Shown: positions 34,112 through 42,359, counted from the stretch's first letter. The stretch is 64,000 nucleotides of DNA from Paenibacillus pabuli (GCF_023101145.1 NZ_CP073714.1:992001-1056000), one strand, 5' to 3'. Notes: generated from the sequence alone by a model not told the origin. Made by a program: numbers and translations.

Positions 34112-35250
34112 AGGGAGGAAACCTCCTTGGTGTATGTATTGCTTTCACTGGACTGACTGGATTCTATGAATGTTTGGCCAATACGGTCTGCCTGAAGAAG
34201 GGCTTCGGTTACCTGCGCCGTGCTAACTCCGAAGGAGAGATGTGCCGCACTGCCTTCCCGCAGCTGTAGTCCTGCAGCAATGCGCGCAGCAGCTTCCTGA
34301 GGCTGTTGTTGAATGCCGAGTTGGGCAAGAGTGATCGGCAGATTCAGCTTATGTAACAGCGTGGTCAGCTCATGAAGCTCATCCCCTGTTTTGCCTTCAA
34401 GAATCCACTGGGTGAAGAGTCCAAAGGCTACCTTTTCTCCATGTAGTGAAGCATGTGTTTCGGGTAATTTGGTGAGGCTATCGTGCAGTCCATGAGCAAT
34501 CGCGGCATGAAGTGATCCATCGCTTATGCTGCCTACAAGGCCTGCGAGCACAATAATGGCATCGGCAACATCACGGAATTGAGGTGAAACGCCGGTTGTA
34601 TCGGTGGATTCATAGACATCGATGGCGTGTGCTTCAAGAATGTCGAGTGCAAGCTTGGCAGTGCTGACACTGTTTCGGAGAGTGAGGCTGGTGGCGTTGC
34701 CACTTAGATTAACGGCGAACTCATGCCATTTTACGAGTGTGTCCCCAATCCCAGCGGCCAAATACCGCCTTGGTGCACTCGCCAGAATATGAGGATCAGC
34801 CAGAACGAGATTAGGCGAACGGTGCAGGGGGCGATAGCCTGCAGATTGGCCCTGTTCATCATAGAGCACGGTTAAGGCAGACCATGCGGCACAGGTTGCG
34901 GCAATCGTTGGGACTGTTACAATGGGCAATTGGGCTTGCTCTGCCACTGCTTTGGACAGATCGAGCACTTTACCACCCCCGACGCCGATAACCAGATCAA
35001 CATCCAGATCAAAAGCTTGCTGCGTAAAAGTATCAATCTGGCCTGTTGTAACCTCACCGTGAAACAATTGCACATGGAACTTGATCTTATGCTCCTCCAA
35101 TGAAGGAAGAAGGTAAGGCTGTACGGCTTTTAATGCGGACTCACCGGAGATGATGAGAGCATGCTGCCCAAGCTGTGCAATCCGCGAACCACTTTGCTCA
35201 AGAATGTTAGCCTCGTGTACATATACTGCGGGTGCCTTAACAGTAATCAT
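34108..35250 (-). CDS. Iron-containing (glycerol dehydrogenase-type) alcohol dehydrogenase family protein
   Basis: A 380-residue protein. Gly-rich NAD(P)-binding loop GVGGGKVLD (89-97). Metal ligands Asp170 (GIGDTLVKW), His253 (AIAHGLHDS) and His270 (SLHGEKVAFG) align in spacing with glycerol dehydrogenase ligands Asp173/His256/His274. It should reduce or oxidise a small alcohol/carbonyl. It is the first gene of the operon with the SsuACB-like importer and the aminotransferase, suggesting use of an imported amino- or hydroxy-compound. The exact substrate is unknown. Confidence 0.83.
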   Translation of the reverse strand: MITVKAPAVYVHEANILEQSGSRIAQLGQHALIISGESALKAVQPYLLPSLEEHKIKFHVQLFHGEVTTGQIDTFTQQAFDLDVDLVIGVGGGKVLDLSKAVAEQAQLPIVTVPTIAATCAAWSALTVLYDEQGQSAGYRPLHRSPNLVLADPHILASAPRRYLAAGIGDTLVKWHEFAVNLSGNATSLTLRNSVSTAKLALDILEAHAIDVYESTDTTGVSPQFRDVADAIIVLAGLVGSISDGSLHAAIAHGLHDSLTKLPETHASLHGEKVAFGLFTQWILEGKTGDELHELTTLLHKLNLPITLAQLGIQQQPQEAAARIAAGLQLREGSAAHLSFGVSTAQVTEALLQADRIGQTFIESSQSSESNTYTKEVSSL

Positions 35251-35551
35251 GAATACACTCCCCTTTATAACTTATTATTCTTACGTTTTAACTTGGTTTT
35301 AAATTGTTTAGATTCTAGCATCGCGTATCAGGAACCACAATAACCTGGACTATCAATACATCCTATACTTCGATTGAAAGAATCTATAGGTGACGTTGAA
35401 AGGGGAAACGAGAAAAGAGAAATAAAAACACTCGACACGTTGATACGCGCATACCGGGGCAGTTTATTTAATAAGAAAGATACTGTACAATGTTTATTAA
35501 ATTTCTAGGTTGCTTTTGGGGTATGTCCATGTCCCTTGGAGAGGTGTGCTT
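35251..35551. other. Divergent intergenic region
   Basis: It holds a putative minus-strand promoter (TTGTGG, 17 bp, TAGAAT at 35340-35312). On the plus strand I see only an AT-rich stretch before the racemase gene. No S-box, T-box or other riboswitch was found. Confidence 0.45.
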
Positions 35552-36244
35552 ATGAAAACTATTGGCCTTATTGGTGGAATGAGTTGGGAGTCATCTTTAG
35601 AATATTATCGAATTATTAACGAAGAAGTGAAAACTAAATTGGGAGGATTGCATTCAGCGAAGTGCATTTTATATAGCGTGGATTTCGAAGAAATCGAGCG
35701 CTATCAAGCTAAAGGCGATTGGGAAAGCGCTGGGAAACAATTAGGGAGTGCTGCTCAGTCTTTGGAAAGGGCAGGAGCTGAAATGATTGTAATTTGTACA
35801 AATACGATGCATAAAGTGATTAATCATATTGAAGAAAAAGTTAGCTTACCCATTGTACACATTGCTGATTCAACAGCAAACCAGATTCAAAAGTCCAAAA
35901 TAAGTACGGTTGGTTTACTTGGCACCAAATATACAATGGAACAAGATTTTTATAAAACACGTATTGAGCATAACGGCATTAAGGTATTGATACCGAATGA
36001 AGAGGATAGAGAGGTTATCAATAAAATCATATATGAGGAATTATGTTTAGGGAAAATTGAACCTTTATCAAGAGACTATTACACAAAGGTGATCAAAAGG
36101 TTAGTCGAACATGGAGCTGAAGGAATCATATTAGGTTGTACAGAAATTGGATTATTAGTTAAACCGGAGGATTCAGAAGTGCCATTATTTGATACAACAC
36201 GTATACATGCCATTGAATCTGTTCATTTGGCATTAGAAAAATAA
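35552..36244 (+). CDS. Aspartate/glutamate racemase family protein
   Basis: 230 residues. The N-terminus MKTIGLIGGMSWESSLEYY and the two catalytic cysteines Cys82 (VICTNTMHK) and Cys196 (LGCTEIGLL) define the PLP-independent Asp/Glu racemase family (YgeA-like). The ATG at 35552 follows GGAGAGG. It would interconvert L- and D-aspartate (or glutamate) in the cytoplasm. Monocistronic and more AT-rich than its neighbours. Confidence 0.88.
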   Translation: MKTIGLIGGMSWESSLEYYRIINEEVKTKLGGLHSAKCILYSVDFEEIERYQAKGDWESAGKQLGSAAQSLERAGAEMIVICTNTMHKVINHIEEKVSLPIVHIADSTANQIQKSKISTVGLLGTKYTMEQDFYKTRIEHNGIKVLIPNEEDREVINKIIYEELCLGKIEPLSRDYYTKVIKRLVEHGAEGIILGCTEIGLLVKPEDSEVPLFDTTRIHAIESVHLALEK

Positions 36245-36275
36245 TTTGGTACATCCCGATAAACCCTTTGTCTGA

Positions 36276-36304
36276 TTTACCTTGGCACCTGAACCCGATA
36301 TAAT
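36276..36304 (+). promoter_or_regulatory. Promoter of radical SAM gene
   Basis: TTTACC, a 17-bp spacer and a perfect TATAAT. Transcription would start near 36311, leaving a very short leader before the ATG at 36318. Confidence 0.5.
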
Positions 36305-36317
36305 AGTGGTGGCACAT

Positions 36318-37259
36318 ATGAGCCGGATCACAAATGAGGGTGGGACTGTTTTTTTCCCTCCTAAGCAGAATGGGGACCCCGATTTGAAAACGTTCAAGAA
36401 AGTATATATTGAGATCACAAGTATATGTAATTTGGCATGCAGCTTCTGTCCGCAGACCAAACGCGCCAAAAATTTCATTGACCCTGAAGTCTTCAACAAT
36501 ATATTGGATCAGATTAAACCCCATACCAAACATATTTATTTGCATGTCAAAGGTGAACCGCTGCTTCATCCCAAAATTGATTTGTTACTCGATTCAGCGC
36601 ATGAGAAGGGATTCAAGGTCAACATTACGACAAACGGTACGCTGCTGCTCAAAACCCAGCACAAACTGCTCGGCAAACCGGCATTGCGTCAGATGAACTT
36701 CTCCCTGCACAGCTTTGATGGTCATGAAGGTTCCACGGACCGTGAGGGTTATCTAGGCAATGTGTTGTCTTTTGTACGGGAAGCTGTGAAGCACAATGTC
36801 ATTATTTCATTCCGACTCTGGAATCTGACACAGGATAACTTCACGAATGCCCAAATGAATCGAAATCGGGAGACGTTGGAAGTCCTTGAAAGGGAATTTA
36901 ATCTGGATTTCCGTATTGAGGAAAAGGTAGTGCCGGGGAGCGGTGTCAAAATTGCCCCGAATGTGTATCTGAATCAGGATCATGAATTCCAGTGGCCGAG
37001 TCTGGATGCACCGGAAGATGACGGGAAGGGCTTCTGTCATGCGCTTCGTAGTCAGGCAGCTGTGCTTGTCGATGGAACTGTGGTTCCATGTTGTCTCGAT
37101 GGTGAGGGTGTAATTAACTTGGGCAACGTTCACGAAAAGTCGTTTTCCGAGATTGTGGATGGTGAACGAGCCAACAATCTGTTCTATGGTTTCTCCAAAC
37201 GGGAAGCGGTGGAGGAATTATGTCGGAAGTGCGGATATCGTCAGCGGTTCGGAGCCTAA
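36318..37259 (+). CDS. Radical SAM/SPASM domain protein
   Basis: 313 residues. Cys37, Cys41 and Cys44 (CNLACSFC) form the CxxxCxxC radical-SAM [4Fe-4S] site. The C-terminal SPASM-like region has Cys240, Cys258/259, Cys302 and Cys305, probably binding an auxiliary cluster. Such enzymes often modify peptides or mature enzymes. No precursor-peptide gene is evident beside it, so the substrate is open. The start is uncertain: a TATAAT box at 36299 makes the ATG at 36318 the first plausible start, but the ribosome binding site is weak. Confidence 0.8.
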   Translation: MSRITNEGGTVFFPPKQNGDPDLKTFKKVYIEITSICNLACSFCPQTKRAKNFIDPEVFNNILDQIKPHTKHIYLHVKGEPLLHPKIDLLLDSAHEKGFKVNITTNGTLLLKTQHKLLGKPALRQMNFSLHSFDGHEGSTDREGYLGNVLSFVREAVKHNVIISFRLWNLTQDNFTNAQMNRNRETLEVLEREFNLDFRIEEKVVPGSGVKIAPNVYLNQDHEFQWPSLDAPEDDGKGFCHALRSQAAVLVDGTVVPCCLDGEGVINLGNVHEKSFSEIVDGERANNLFYGFSKREAVEELCRKCGYRQRFGA

Positions 37260-37295
37260 AGCGTAATTTAATGAACAGATCTGGATTTAAAATGA

Positions 37296-37336
37296 TAGAG
37301 ATCACATTGTCTGGAAACAGATGAAGTGGTCTTTTG
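37296..37336 (+). terminator. Possible terminator after radical SAM gene
   Basis: An imperfect hairpin with AGATCAC and GTGGTCT outer arms and TGTCTG/CAGA inner arms, followed by a T-rich stretch. Confidence 0.5.
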
Positions 37337-37541
37337 TTTTTCCTAGAACGTTAGGTAGTATTTTACCTTGAATTCACAGATACAAATATAGCATACCCGA
37401 AGTTGATACCGGCACATTCCACGTTGGAGTACGATGCAAAAGATGCTGAGGTCACAGGCACAATGCTGTCGTTTCTATATCTAAGCTAATGATTATTATC
37501 GTAACATTCCTTTTTTGGTAGGATCAGGGTAGGTTCCGAGC

Positions 37542-37588
37542 CAGAGGTGCACCTCTGATCGGTTCCTTGAGGACAAGCTTATGCTTGT
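37542..37588 (+). promoter_or_regulatory. Two hairpins in the pectate lyase 5' region
   Basis: CAGAGGTGCACCTCTG (37542-37557) is a perfect 16-bp palindrome. ACAAGC-ttat-GCTTGT (37573-37588) follows. Both precede the GGAGG site by 20-70 nt. They may stabilise the mRNA or serve as an operator. Confidence 0.5.
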
Positions 37589-37623
37589 ACGCCAATTCAT
37601 CAGAATAAGGGAGGATTTAAGTG

Positions 37624-38292
37624 ATGAAAAAAATGTTGACGTTGTTGCTGTCCGCCGGTCTGGTTGCTTCATTGTTCAGTGCAATTCCAGCTTTTGCTGC
37701 ACCTACTGTTGTGAACTCAACGATTATTGTAGCCAAGGGAGAAACGTTTGATGGCAAAGGCCAAACGTATGTTGCCAACCCGTCCACCCTGGGAGATGGA
37801 TCTCAAGCGGAAGATCAGAAGCCGGTATTTCGATTGGAGGCAGGCGCCACACTCAAAAATGTAATTATCGGTTCACCTGCAGCTGACGGTGTTCATTGTT
37901 ACGGTAACTGTTCTATTTCGAATGTGGTATGGCAGGACGTGGGCGAGGATGCACTGACACTGAAGTCTTCCGGAACGGTTAACATCACTGGTGGGGCAGC
38001 TTACAAGGCCTATGATAAAGTATTTCAAATGAATGCAGCCGGGACAATTAACATTAAAAATTTCCGTGCAGACGATATTGGCAAGCTGGTGCGTCAAAAT
38101 GGAGGAACAACCTTCGCGGTGAATATGACACTCGACAACTCCGACATTTCCAATGTCAAAGATTCGATTATGCGTACGGACAGCAGTACATCGCAAGGGA
38201 AAATTACAAATACCCGTTATTCTAAAATCCCGACCTTATTTAAGGGATTTGCTTCGGGAAAAACCAGTCAGTCCGGAAATACGCAATATTAA
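37624..38292 (+). CDS. Secreted pectate lyase, PL3 family
   Basis: 222 residues with a signal peptide cleaved after AFA (about residue 25). The mature protein is a parallel beta-helix PL3 enzyme: [57 protein letters not shown] and GEDALTLK are family segments, with the acidic Ca-binding and Lys/Arg catalytic region in [12 protein letters not shown] and KVFQMNAAG. It cleaves polygalacturonate by beta-elimination outside the cell. ATG 37624 (9 nt from GGAGG) is preferred over GTG 37621. Length fits short PL3 enzymes of Paenibacillus/Bacillus. Confidence 0.9.
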   Translation: MKKMLTLLLSAGLVASLFSAIPAFAAPTVVNSTIIVAKGETFDGKGQTYVANPSTLGDGSQAEDQKPVFRLEAGATLKNVIIGSPAADGVHCYGNCSISNVVWQDVGEDALTLKSSGTVNITGGAAYKAYDKVFQMNAAGTINIKNFRADDIGKLVRQNGGTTFAVNMTLDNSDISNVKDSIMRTDSSTSQGKITNTRYSKIPTLFKGFASGKTSQSGNTQY

Positions 38293-38344
38293 GACAATGA
38301 TGTCCGTGAGCGAATAAAAAGGAATAAAGCTAAAAAGGGATGTC

Positions 38345-38729
38345 TGGTCATAGCCCCGTCAAGTAGACAATAAAAAAAGAGAAATCTCATTAAGCGGCGA
38401 CTTTTTCCCGGAATTCAATCGGGGAGAAGGTCGCCCAGTTTGTTTTGGAAACGTTCCATGTTATAGAACAAGATATACTCCGTAATTTGGCTCCTGGCTT
38501 GCTCCAGATTCTGAGGCTTCTCCAAATACAACTTCTCCATGATCTGACTGTATGTCCAACTTTTTTTCCATTCGAAGACGAACAGCCTCTTTCTTCGTCT
38601 CTTCGCTATATTTATTAAAGGTTTGACCTTTCTTTGCTGGCATAACAAAAATCCCCTCCGGTATCTAGTGTTTGAGTTCATTGTAACATGTCCTCTTTTT
38701 TCACTGTCTACCATGAGGGGATAATACCA
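38345..38729 (-). mobile_element. Non-autonomous IS3-family derivative, copy 1 (385 bp)
   Basis: The ends are imperfect terminal inverted repeats of about 39 bp beginning TGGTCATAGCCCC and, inverted, TGGTATTATCCCC; they share GTAGACA and AAAAAAGAG. Inside, the 5' start of orfA is joined directly to the 3' end of orfB. The sequence is almost identical to copy 2 (40475-40857) and in the same orientation. No clear target duplication. This is a MITE-like internal-deletion product that needs transposase in trans. Confidence 0.85.
38390..38643 (-). pseudogene. Frameshifted orfA-orfB fusion ORF in element copy 1
   Basis: It starts MPAKKGQTFNKYSEETKKEA like the intact copy at 40520-40771. One extra base in the T-tract near 38561-38567 and another in GAGAAGG near 38425-38429 break the frame relative to copy 2. 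Confidence 0.8.
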
Positions 38730-38758
38730 CCGCTTTCCATGAGCGGTAGTCCTTTTTT
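38730..38758 (+). terminator. Hairpin with T-run right of element copy 1
   Basis: CCGCT-ttccatg-AGCGG then TAGTCCTTTTTT. The left flank of the element (AAAAAGGGA) can pair with TCCTTTTT, so the element may have split the pectate lyase terminator. Confidence 0.55.
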
Positions 38759-38871
38759 AATGAAATCCGTACTATTCTGCATATGGTACATAAAAATATC
38801 CCATAGAGACATTGAATTGTCTCTATGGGATATTTTTAAATCATTCCAGGTATAGCTACAAAGAGAAAATT

Positions 38872-39564
38872 TTAATAATGAACGTCACCAATCCATGTGT
38901 TTTTCATATACCAGTTACCCGTTCCGGTAAATCTAACTTCAATATGTCCAGTATAATTGCCGATCAGCTTAACATAACTGTACTTTGCGTCGGCAATGAG
39001 GTCCCATGCTTTATTATCAATTTTGTAAGCAGTCTTCTGAGTAATTTCCCCTACCCATCCAATACCACCTTCAGCGTTAGCACTTATAGGGTTTTGTACA
39101 GATTTTATTTCATTAGTCTTATCATCGTAAGTATATGATGCCGAAACAGATATATCATATAATAAAATATTAAATGCTGCATTTACTCTGAAATATCCTG
39201 AGGCAGTTTGATTTTGGATTACTTGTGCTTCGATCTTGTCTGATGGTGTTGCTGTGTTGAATCCACCAGCTTCAACCGTAAAGCCGTTCCCTAAATCAAT
39301 AATTTGATGAGGGTTTTCACTTGATATATTCATATTTTGCAGTGCTTCATTGACTTCCGCTACAGTTGGGATCTGATCCGCAGTGTATACTTTTTTCAAT
39401 TTTTTATTGATAGGTACATTATTCAGTTCTTCAACAGAAATGATTGGTGCATTCTTTGGGTTATCCGTCTGAGGAGCAGCTGCAAATGCACTTCCAACTG
39501 CAATAGAAGACATCAGGGCTGCGGTTGTTAATACTTTTGTTGCTTTGCTGAAATATTTTTTCAT
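38872..39564 (-). CDS. Secreted protein of unknown function
   Basis: About 230 residues. An N-terminal signal peptide (MKKYFSKATKVLTTAALMSS then IAVGSAFA) is cleaved near residue 27. The mature protein is cysteine-free, with an N-terminal acidic/Asn-rich part and a beta-rich C-terminal half with many Tyr/Trp (ASYTYDDKTNE, IGWVGEITQKTAY, GTGNWYMKNTW). ATG 39564 has GGAG 8 nt upstream. No family was recognised. It is AT-rich, lies between the two IS-derived elements and is divergent from a small membrane protein, an arrangement reminiscent of secreted effector/immunity pairs, but this is only inference. Confidence 0.65.
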   Translation of the reverse strand: MKKYFSKATKVLTTAALMSSIAVGSAFAAAPQTDNPKNAPIISVEELNNVPINKKLKKVYTADQIPTVAEVNEALQNMNISSENPHQIIDLGNGFTVEAGGFNTATPSDKIEAQVIQNQTASGYFRVNAAFNILLYDISVSASYTYDDKTNEIKSVQNPISANAEGGIGWVGEITQKTAYKIDNKAWDLIADAKYSYVKLIGNYTGHIEVRFTGTGNWYMKNTWIGDVHY

Positions 39565-39655
39565 CATATTAGCTCCTTTTCTAATTCGTTCTTTAAAGGA
39601 ATAACAAAATATGGTATATTTAGTCAATGATAAATTGGAAAGGATGTGTAAATTC

Positions 39656-40069
39656 TTGGTAAAATATGTTTTAAAAACGGTTGGTTTTGTTTTATATATC
39701 GCTATTATCTTGGTCGCTATTCACTTCTCCATTAGATCTCAAATTTTTTTGAAAGAAACTTTTCCAGATAGCATGATTATCAGCTTGTCGAAGCCTATGC
39801 TCCCTCTCTTTTTAATTGGTTTTCTTATTGGATTATTCCCATTGATTTTTAAGAGTAATCACGCTAGTTTTTTTAAATTACGAAAAATCAAAACGTCAAT
39901 ACTTCTAAGCGTAACTCTATCATGCTCTTTGATTTTCTTTTTAATGGCTGAATTTTCTACGCTGTATACTTTCAGTATCCTTATTGGCATTGTTTCATAT
40001 CTGTTTTGGGGAGTCCTTGGCATTCGACTTTCTCATATGCTTGTAAATAAAAGAGGCGAACTTAATTGA
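39656..40069 (+). CDS. Small membrane protein of unknown function (4 TMS)
   Basis: About 137 residues from a TTG at 39656 preceded by AAAGGA; an ATG at 39611 in the same frame is an alternative without a good ribosome binding site. Four hydrophobic segments: about 5-24, 46-63, 77-97 and 105-125. The C-terminus NKRGELN is charged. No motif recognised. It is divergent from the secreted protein and very AT-rich. Confidence 0.55.
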   Translation: MVKYVLKTVGFVLYIAIILVAIHFSIRSQIFLKETFPDSMIISLSKPMLPLFLIGFLIGLFPLIFKSNHASFFKLRKIKTSILLSVTLSCSLIFFLMAEFSTLYTFSILIGIVSYLFWGVLGIRLSHMLVNKRGELN

Positions 40070-40111
40070 ACGAAAACTCTCAATGTCGTGCGTACTGAAA
40101 CAGCCCCAATA

Positions 40112-40143
40112 AAGACCACTCAGCTTTAACGCCGTGTGGTCTT
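40112..40143. terminator. Hairpin after the small membrane protein gene
   Basis: AAGACCAC and GTGGTCTT are perfect 8-bp arms with a 16-nt loop. No long T-run. Confidence 0.5.
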
Positions 40144-40183
40144 CAGAAGGTTGCTTGTAACGCCCTTAAGCTCTCAATGCTAC

Positions 40184-40396
40184 CTAAACCAGGTTCAACT
40201 GCCTGCAGATCAGTTCTAGCTCTTCTAGCTTACTCAACAGATCTTCTTGAACAATCCAATTCTCATATTGCTCTTCCTTCCCTGTTAGAGGATTTATAAC
40301 TAACCCAGAATATATGTAATTCACAGAAGGGATATCTACAGCTAAATAATCAAAGATTGTTACCTCTGTATGCTCTGGCAGTACGTACCCACGCAT
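40184..40396 (-). CDS. Short hypothetical protein, possibly a gene remnant
   Basis: 70 residues starting MRGYVLPEHTEVTIFDYLAV and ending in an amphipathic acidic helix (DLLSKLEELELICRQLNLV). Composition looks protein-like, but the ribosome binding site is poor and an in-frame stop lies four codons before the ATG. It lies next to element copy 2. It may be a real small protein or the surviving part of a larger gene. Confidence 0.35.
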   Translation of the reverse strand: MRGYVLPEHTEVTIFDYLAVDIPSVNYIYSGLVINPLTGKEEQYENWIVQEDLLSKLEELELICRQLNLV

Positions 40397-40474
40397 TTCT
40401 ATAGGCTTCTAGAATACGGTGCCGATGCAAACGCTGTTCAGAAGAATGGAAAAAAGCCAATTGAACTACTGCCT

Positions 40475-40857
40475 TGGTCATAGCCCCATCAAGTAGACAA
40501 TAAAAAAAGAGAAATCTCATTAAGCGGCGACTTTTTTCCGGAATTCAATCGGGGAGAGGTCGCCCAGTTTGTTTTGGAAACGTTCCATGTTATAGAACGA
40601 GATATACTCCGTAATTTGGCTCCTGGCTTGCTCCAGATTCTGAGGCTTCTCCAAATACAACTTCTCCATGATCTGACTGTATGTCCAACTTTCTTCCATT
40701 CGAAGACGAACTGCCTCTTTCTTCGTCTCTTTGCTATATTTATTAAAGGCTTGACCTTTCTTTGCTGGCATAACAAAAATCCCCTCCGGTATCTAGTGTT
40801 TGAGTTCATTGTAACATGTCCTCTTTTTTCACTGTCTACCATGAGGGGATAATACCA
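40475..40857 (-). mobile_element. Non-autonomous IS3-family derivative, copy 2 (383 bp)
   Basis: Same structure, ends and orientation as copy 1, about 2.1 kb away. TGCC occurs at 40858-40861 and, with one base between it and the end, at 40470-40473, a possible 4-bp target duplication. Internal ORF intact. Confidence 0.85.
40520..40771 (-). CDS. 83-residue OrfA-OrfB fusion microprotein of the IS3 derivative
   Basis: The first 38 or so residues (MPAKKGQAFNKYSKETKKEA then VRLRMEESWTYSQIMEKL) are the start of an IS3-family OrfA, whose HTH binds the inverted repeats. The remainder (KPQNLEQARSQITEYISFYN then ERFQNKLGDLSPIEFRKK) is the extreme C-terminus of an IS3 OrfB after its DDE domain. All catalytic residues are missing. 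The fusion is in frame and has GGAGGGG 9 nt before the ATG, so it could be translated; its function, if any, is unknown. Confidence 0.75.
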   Translation of the reverse strand: MPAKKGQAFNKYSKETKKEAVRLRMEESWTYSQIMEKLYLEKPQNLEQARSQITEYISFYNMERFQNKLGDLSPIEFRKKVAA

Positions 40858-40977
40858 TGCCCCCGGTATGTTATTCATCCCGGGGGACATCCCTTTTGTT
40901 GTTGCATTCAGAAGAAGCATAATTCGCCCACCTGCGCCGATACAAAGGTCTCTATAGCTAGGGAGTGGCCATCCAAT

Positions 40978-41931
40978 TTACTTTTCTTCCGGAACTTCAA
41001 CGATCACTTTACCTTTCTCAGGGGCAACGGAGCCCGCATGGATAGAGCCAGAATTGTTCATGATCTCGTAGGCAGTCTCTTCAAGCATACGAGAATACTT
41101 AAATGATACGAGTGTTTGACTCTTTACGGAAGGGCGAGTCCCTGCTTCAGCAACGGGTTTGGTTTTGATAAAAAACAGATCACCGATGGTTCCGGCATCT
41201 TTACCGATATTAGCCTGCCATTTCAGCAGGGCGTTTTCATTTTTAATGGTGTAATAACTGATCAGATCGTTATCTTCAACAATGAAGAAACTTTCCTTTT
41301 TGCCTTGTTCAAAAATGTATTGAATGGATGAATCCACTGGACCCAAAGGGTTGCGAATCTCCAGGCGTGCTTGTCCCAGTTCAGAGAAGCGTGGCAAATG
41401 AAGCGCAGCTTCACGCGCCACAGTCAGATCAGCACTACTGTAGTCTTTGACCACCGCAGTATTCGTGGTGTAGATATAGGCTTCCTTGGCCGTCTGGTTC
41501 CAGCGAACCTGTGCCCCAAAGGCTTCGCCGATGGCACGGAGCGGAAGCATGGCTTTGCCATTCACCAGAATGGGAGCGGACGACAACGTCGCATTCTGAC
41601 CGTTTTTCTTCATTGTTTTGCTGTTGGGTATAAGAACATATTTGTCGCTGCCTGTGCTGATGCTAATCTGTTTGGTTTTGTTATTGTAGCCAAACGTATA
41701 GTCCCCGAGGAATTGAAGTTCAGTCAATGCTACGTACGTTATACCTTGCTTTATAACCACATCGTATTGAGCTTGTACATTGTTAATATACGCTGTCGGT
41801 TTGTGTGTTGTTGCTGCTTCCGCCACAGTGGGTGACAGCAGTGCAGGTGCCGTACCCGCAGTGAGAATCGAAGCGGCAAGGATCATTTTCCACTTTTTTT
41901 GCTGCCAGGCAGTATTGGTTTGTTTCATCAT
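40978..41931 (-). CDS. Secreted stalk-domain (copper amine oxidase N-terminal-like) protein
   Basis: 317 residues. A signal peptide (KMILAASILTAGTAPALL...) ends near AEA at about residue 40. Residues about 45-155 form the 'stalk' domain (copper amine oxidase N-terminal domain) frequent in Paenibacillus exported proteins: VTYVAL-like strand, ILVNGKAMLPLRAIGEAFGA and VRWNQTAKEAYIY. The C-terminal 150 residues are of unknown fold. ATG 41931 lies 7 nt after GGGAG. Probably cell-wall or matrix associated; no enzyme active site seen. Confidence 0.75.
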   Translation of the reverse strand: MMKQTNTAWQQKKWKMILAASILTAGTAPALLSPTVAEAATTHKPTAYINNVQAQYDVVIKQGITYVALTELQFLGDYTFGYNNKTKQISISTGSDKYVLIPNSKTMKKNGQNATLSSAPILVNGKAMLPLRAIGEAFGAQVRWNQTAKEAYIYTTNTAVVKDYSSADLTVAREAALHLPRFSELGQARLEIRNPLGPVDSSIQYIFEQGKKESFFIVEDNDLISYYTIKNENALLKWQANIGKDAGTIGDLFFIKTKPVAEAGTRPSVKSQTLVSFKYSRMLEETAYEIMNNSGSIHAGSVAPEKGKVIVEVPEEK

Positions 41932-42055
41932 TATCAATCTCCCTTCTTGTATACCAAACGGACTATTTGATCCAAATGTTGCATAGTATTGTAAAGTACA
42001 CCATAGGATGTCTTATTTCATTTACCCAAAATACAGCGTAATGATTTTTCCGGGA

Positions 42056-42084
42056 TTGTCACAAATACCCATGTGTTGTAAAGT
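42056..42084 (+). promoter_or_regulatory. Promoter of the ykoEDC operon
   Basis: TTGTCA, a 17-bp spacer and TAAAGT, ending 20 bp before the TPP aptamer. Confidence 0.55.
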
Positions 42085-42103
42085 AGAAGCAATGAAATAA
42101 GTG

Positions 42104-42191
42104 AACCGGGAGCTCAATGAAGTTGGGCTGAGAGAGCGGCCTTGTGCCGCTGACCGTATATCTGATCTGGGTAATGCCAGCGTAGAGAACA
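42104..42191 (+). promoter_or_regulatory. TPP riboswitch controlling ykoEDC
   Basis: THI-box blocks in order: ACCGGGAGCTC, GGGCTGAGAGAG, a GCGGC/GCCGC stem, CTGATCTGGGTAATGCCAGC and GTAGAGAA. The GACC-type P4/P5 block is degenerate (TGACCGTATAT). About 170 nt separate it from its terminator. Confidence 0.92.
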
Positions 42192-42359
42192 TGAATTTGC
42201 GATGTGCAATGGTAAGTGATAAGGGATAGAACATGAATGTCAGCGTTTCTTGGATGCAGCGGAATTTTTCTGATGTGACGGGAACGATGTCGTTTGTTTT
42301 CTTCTTTCTCGTTATCTGCCTGATGTGCAGCATCGTGAGAATTGTAAACTGTGCGTATG

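Noticed and set aside
38345..40857. A complete IS3 transposon with cargo
   Set aside because: Neither end element retains the DDE catalytic region, so at most this is a non-autonomous composite.
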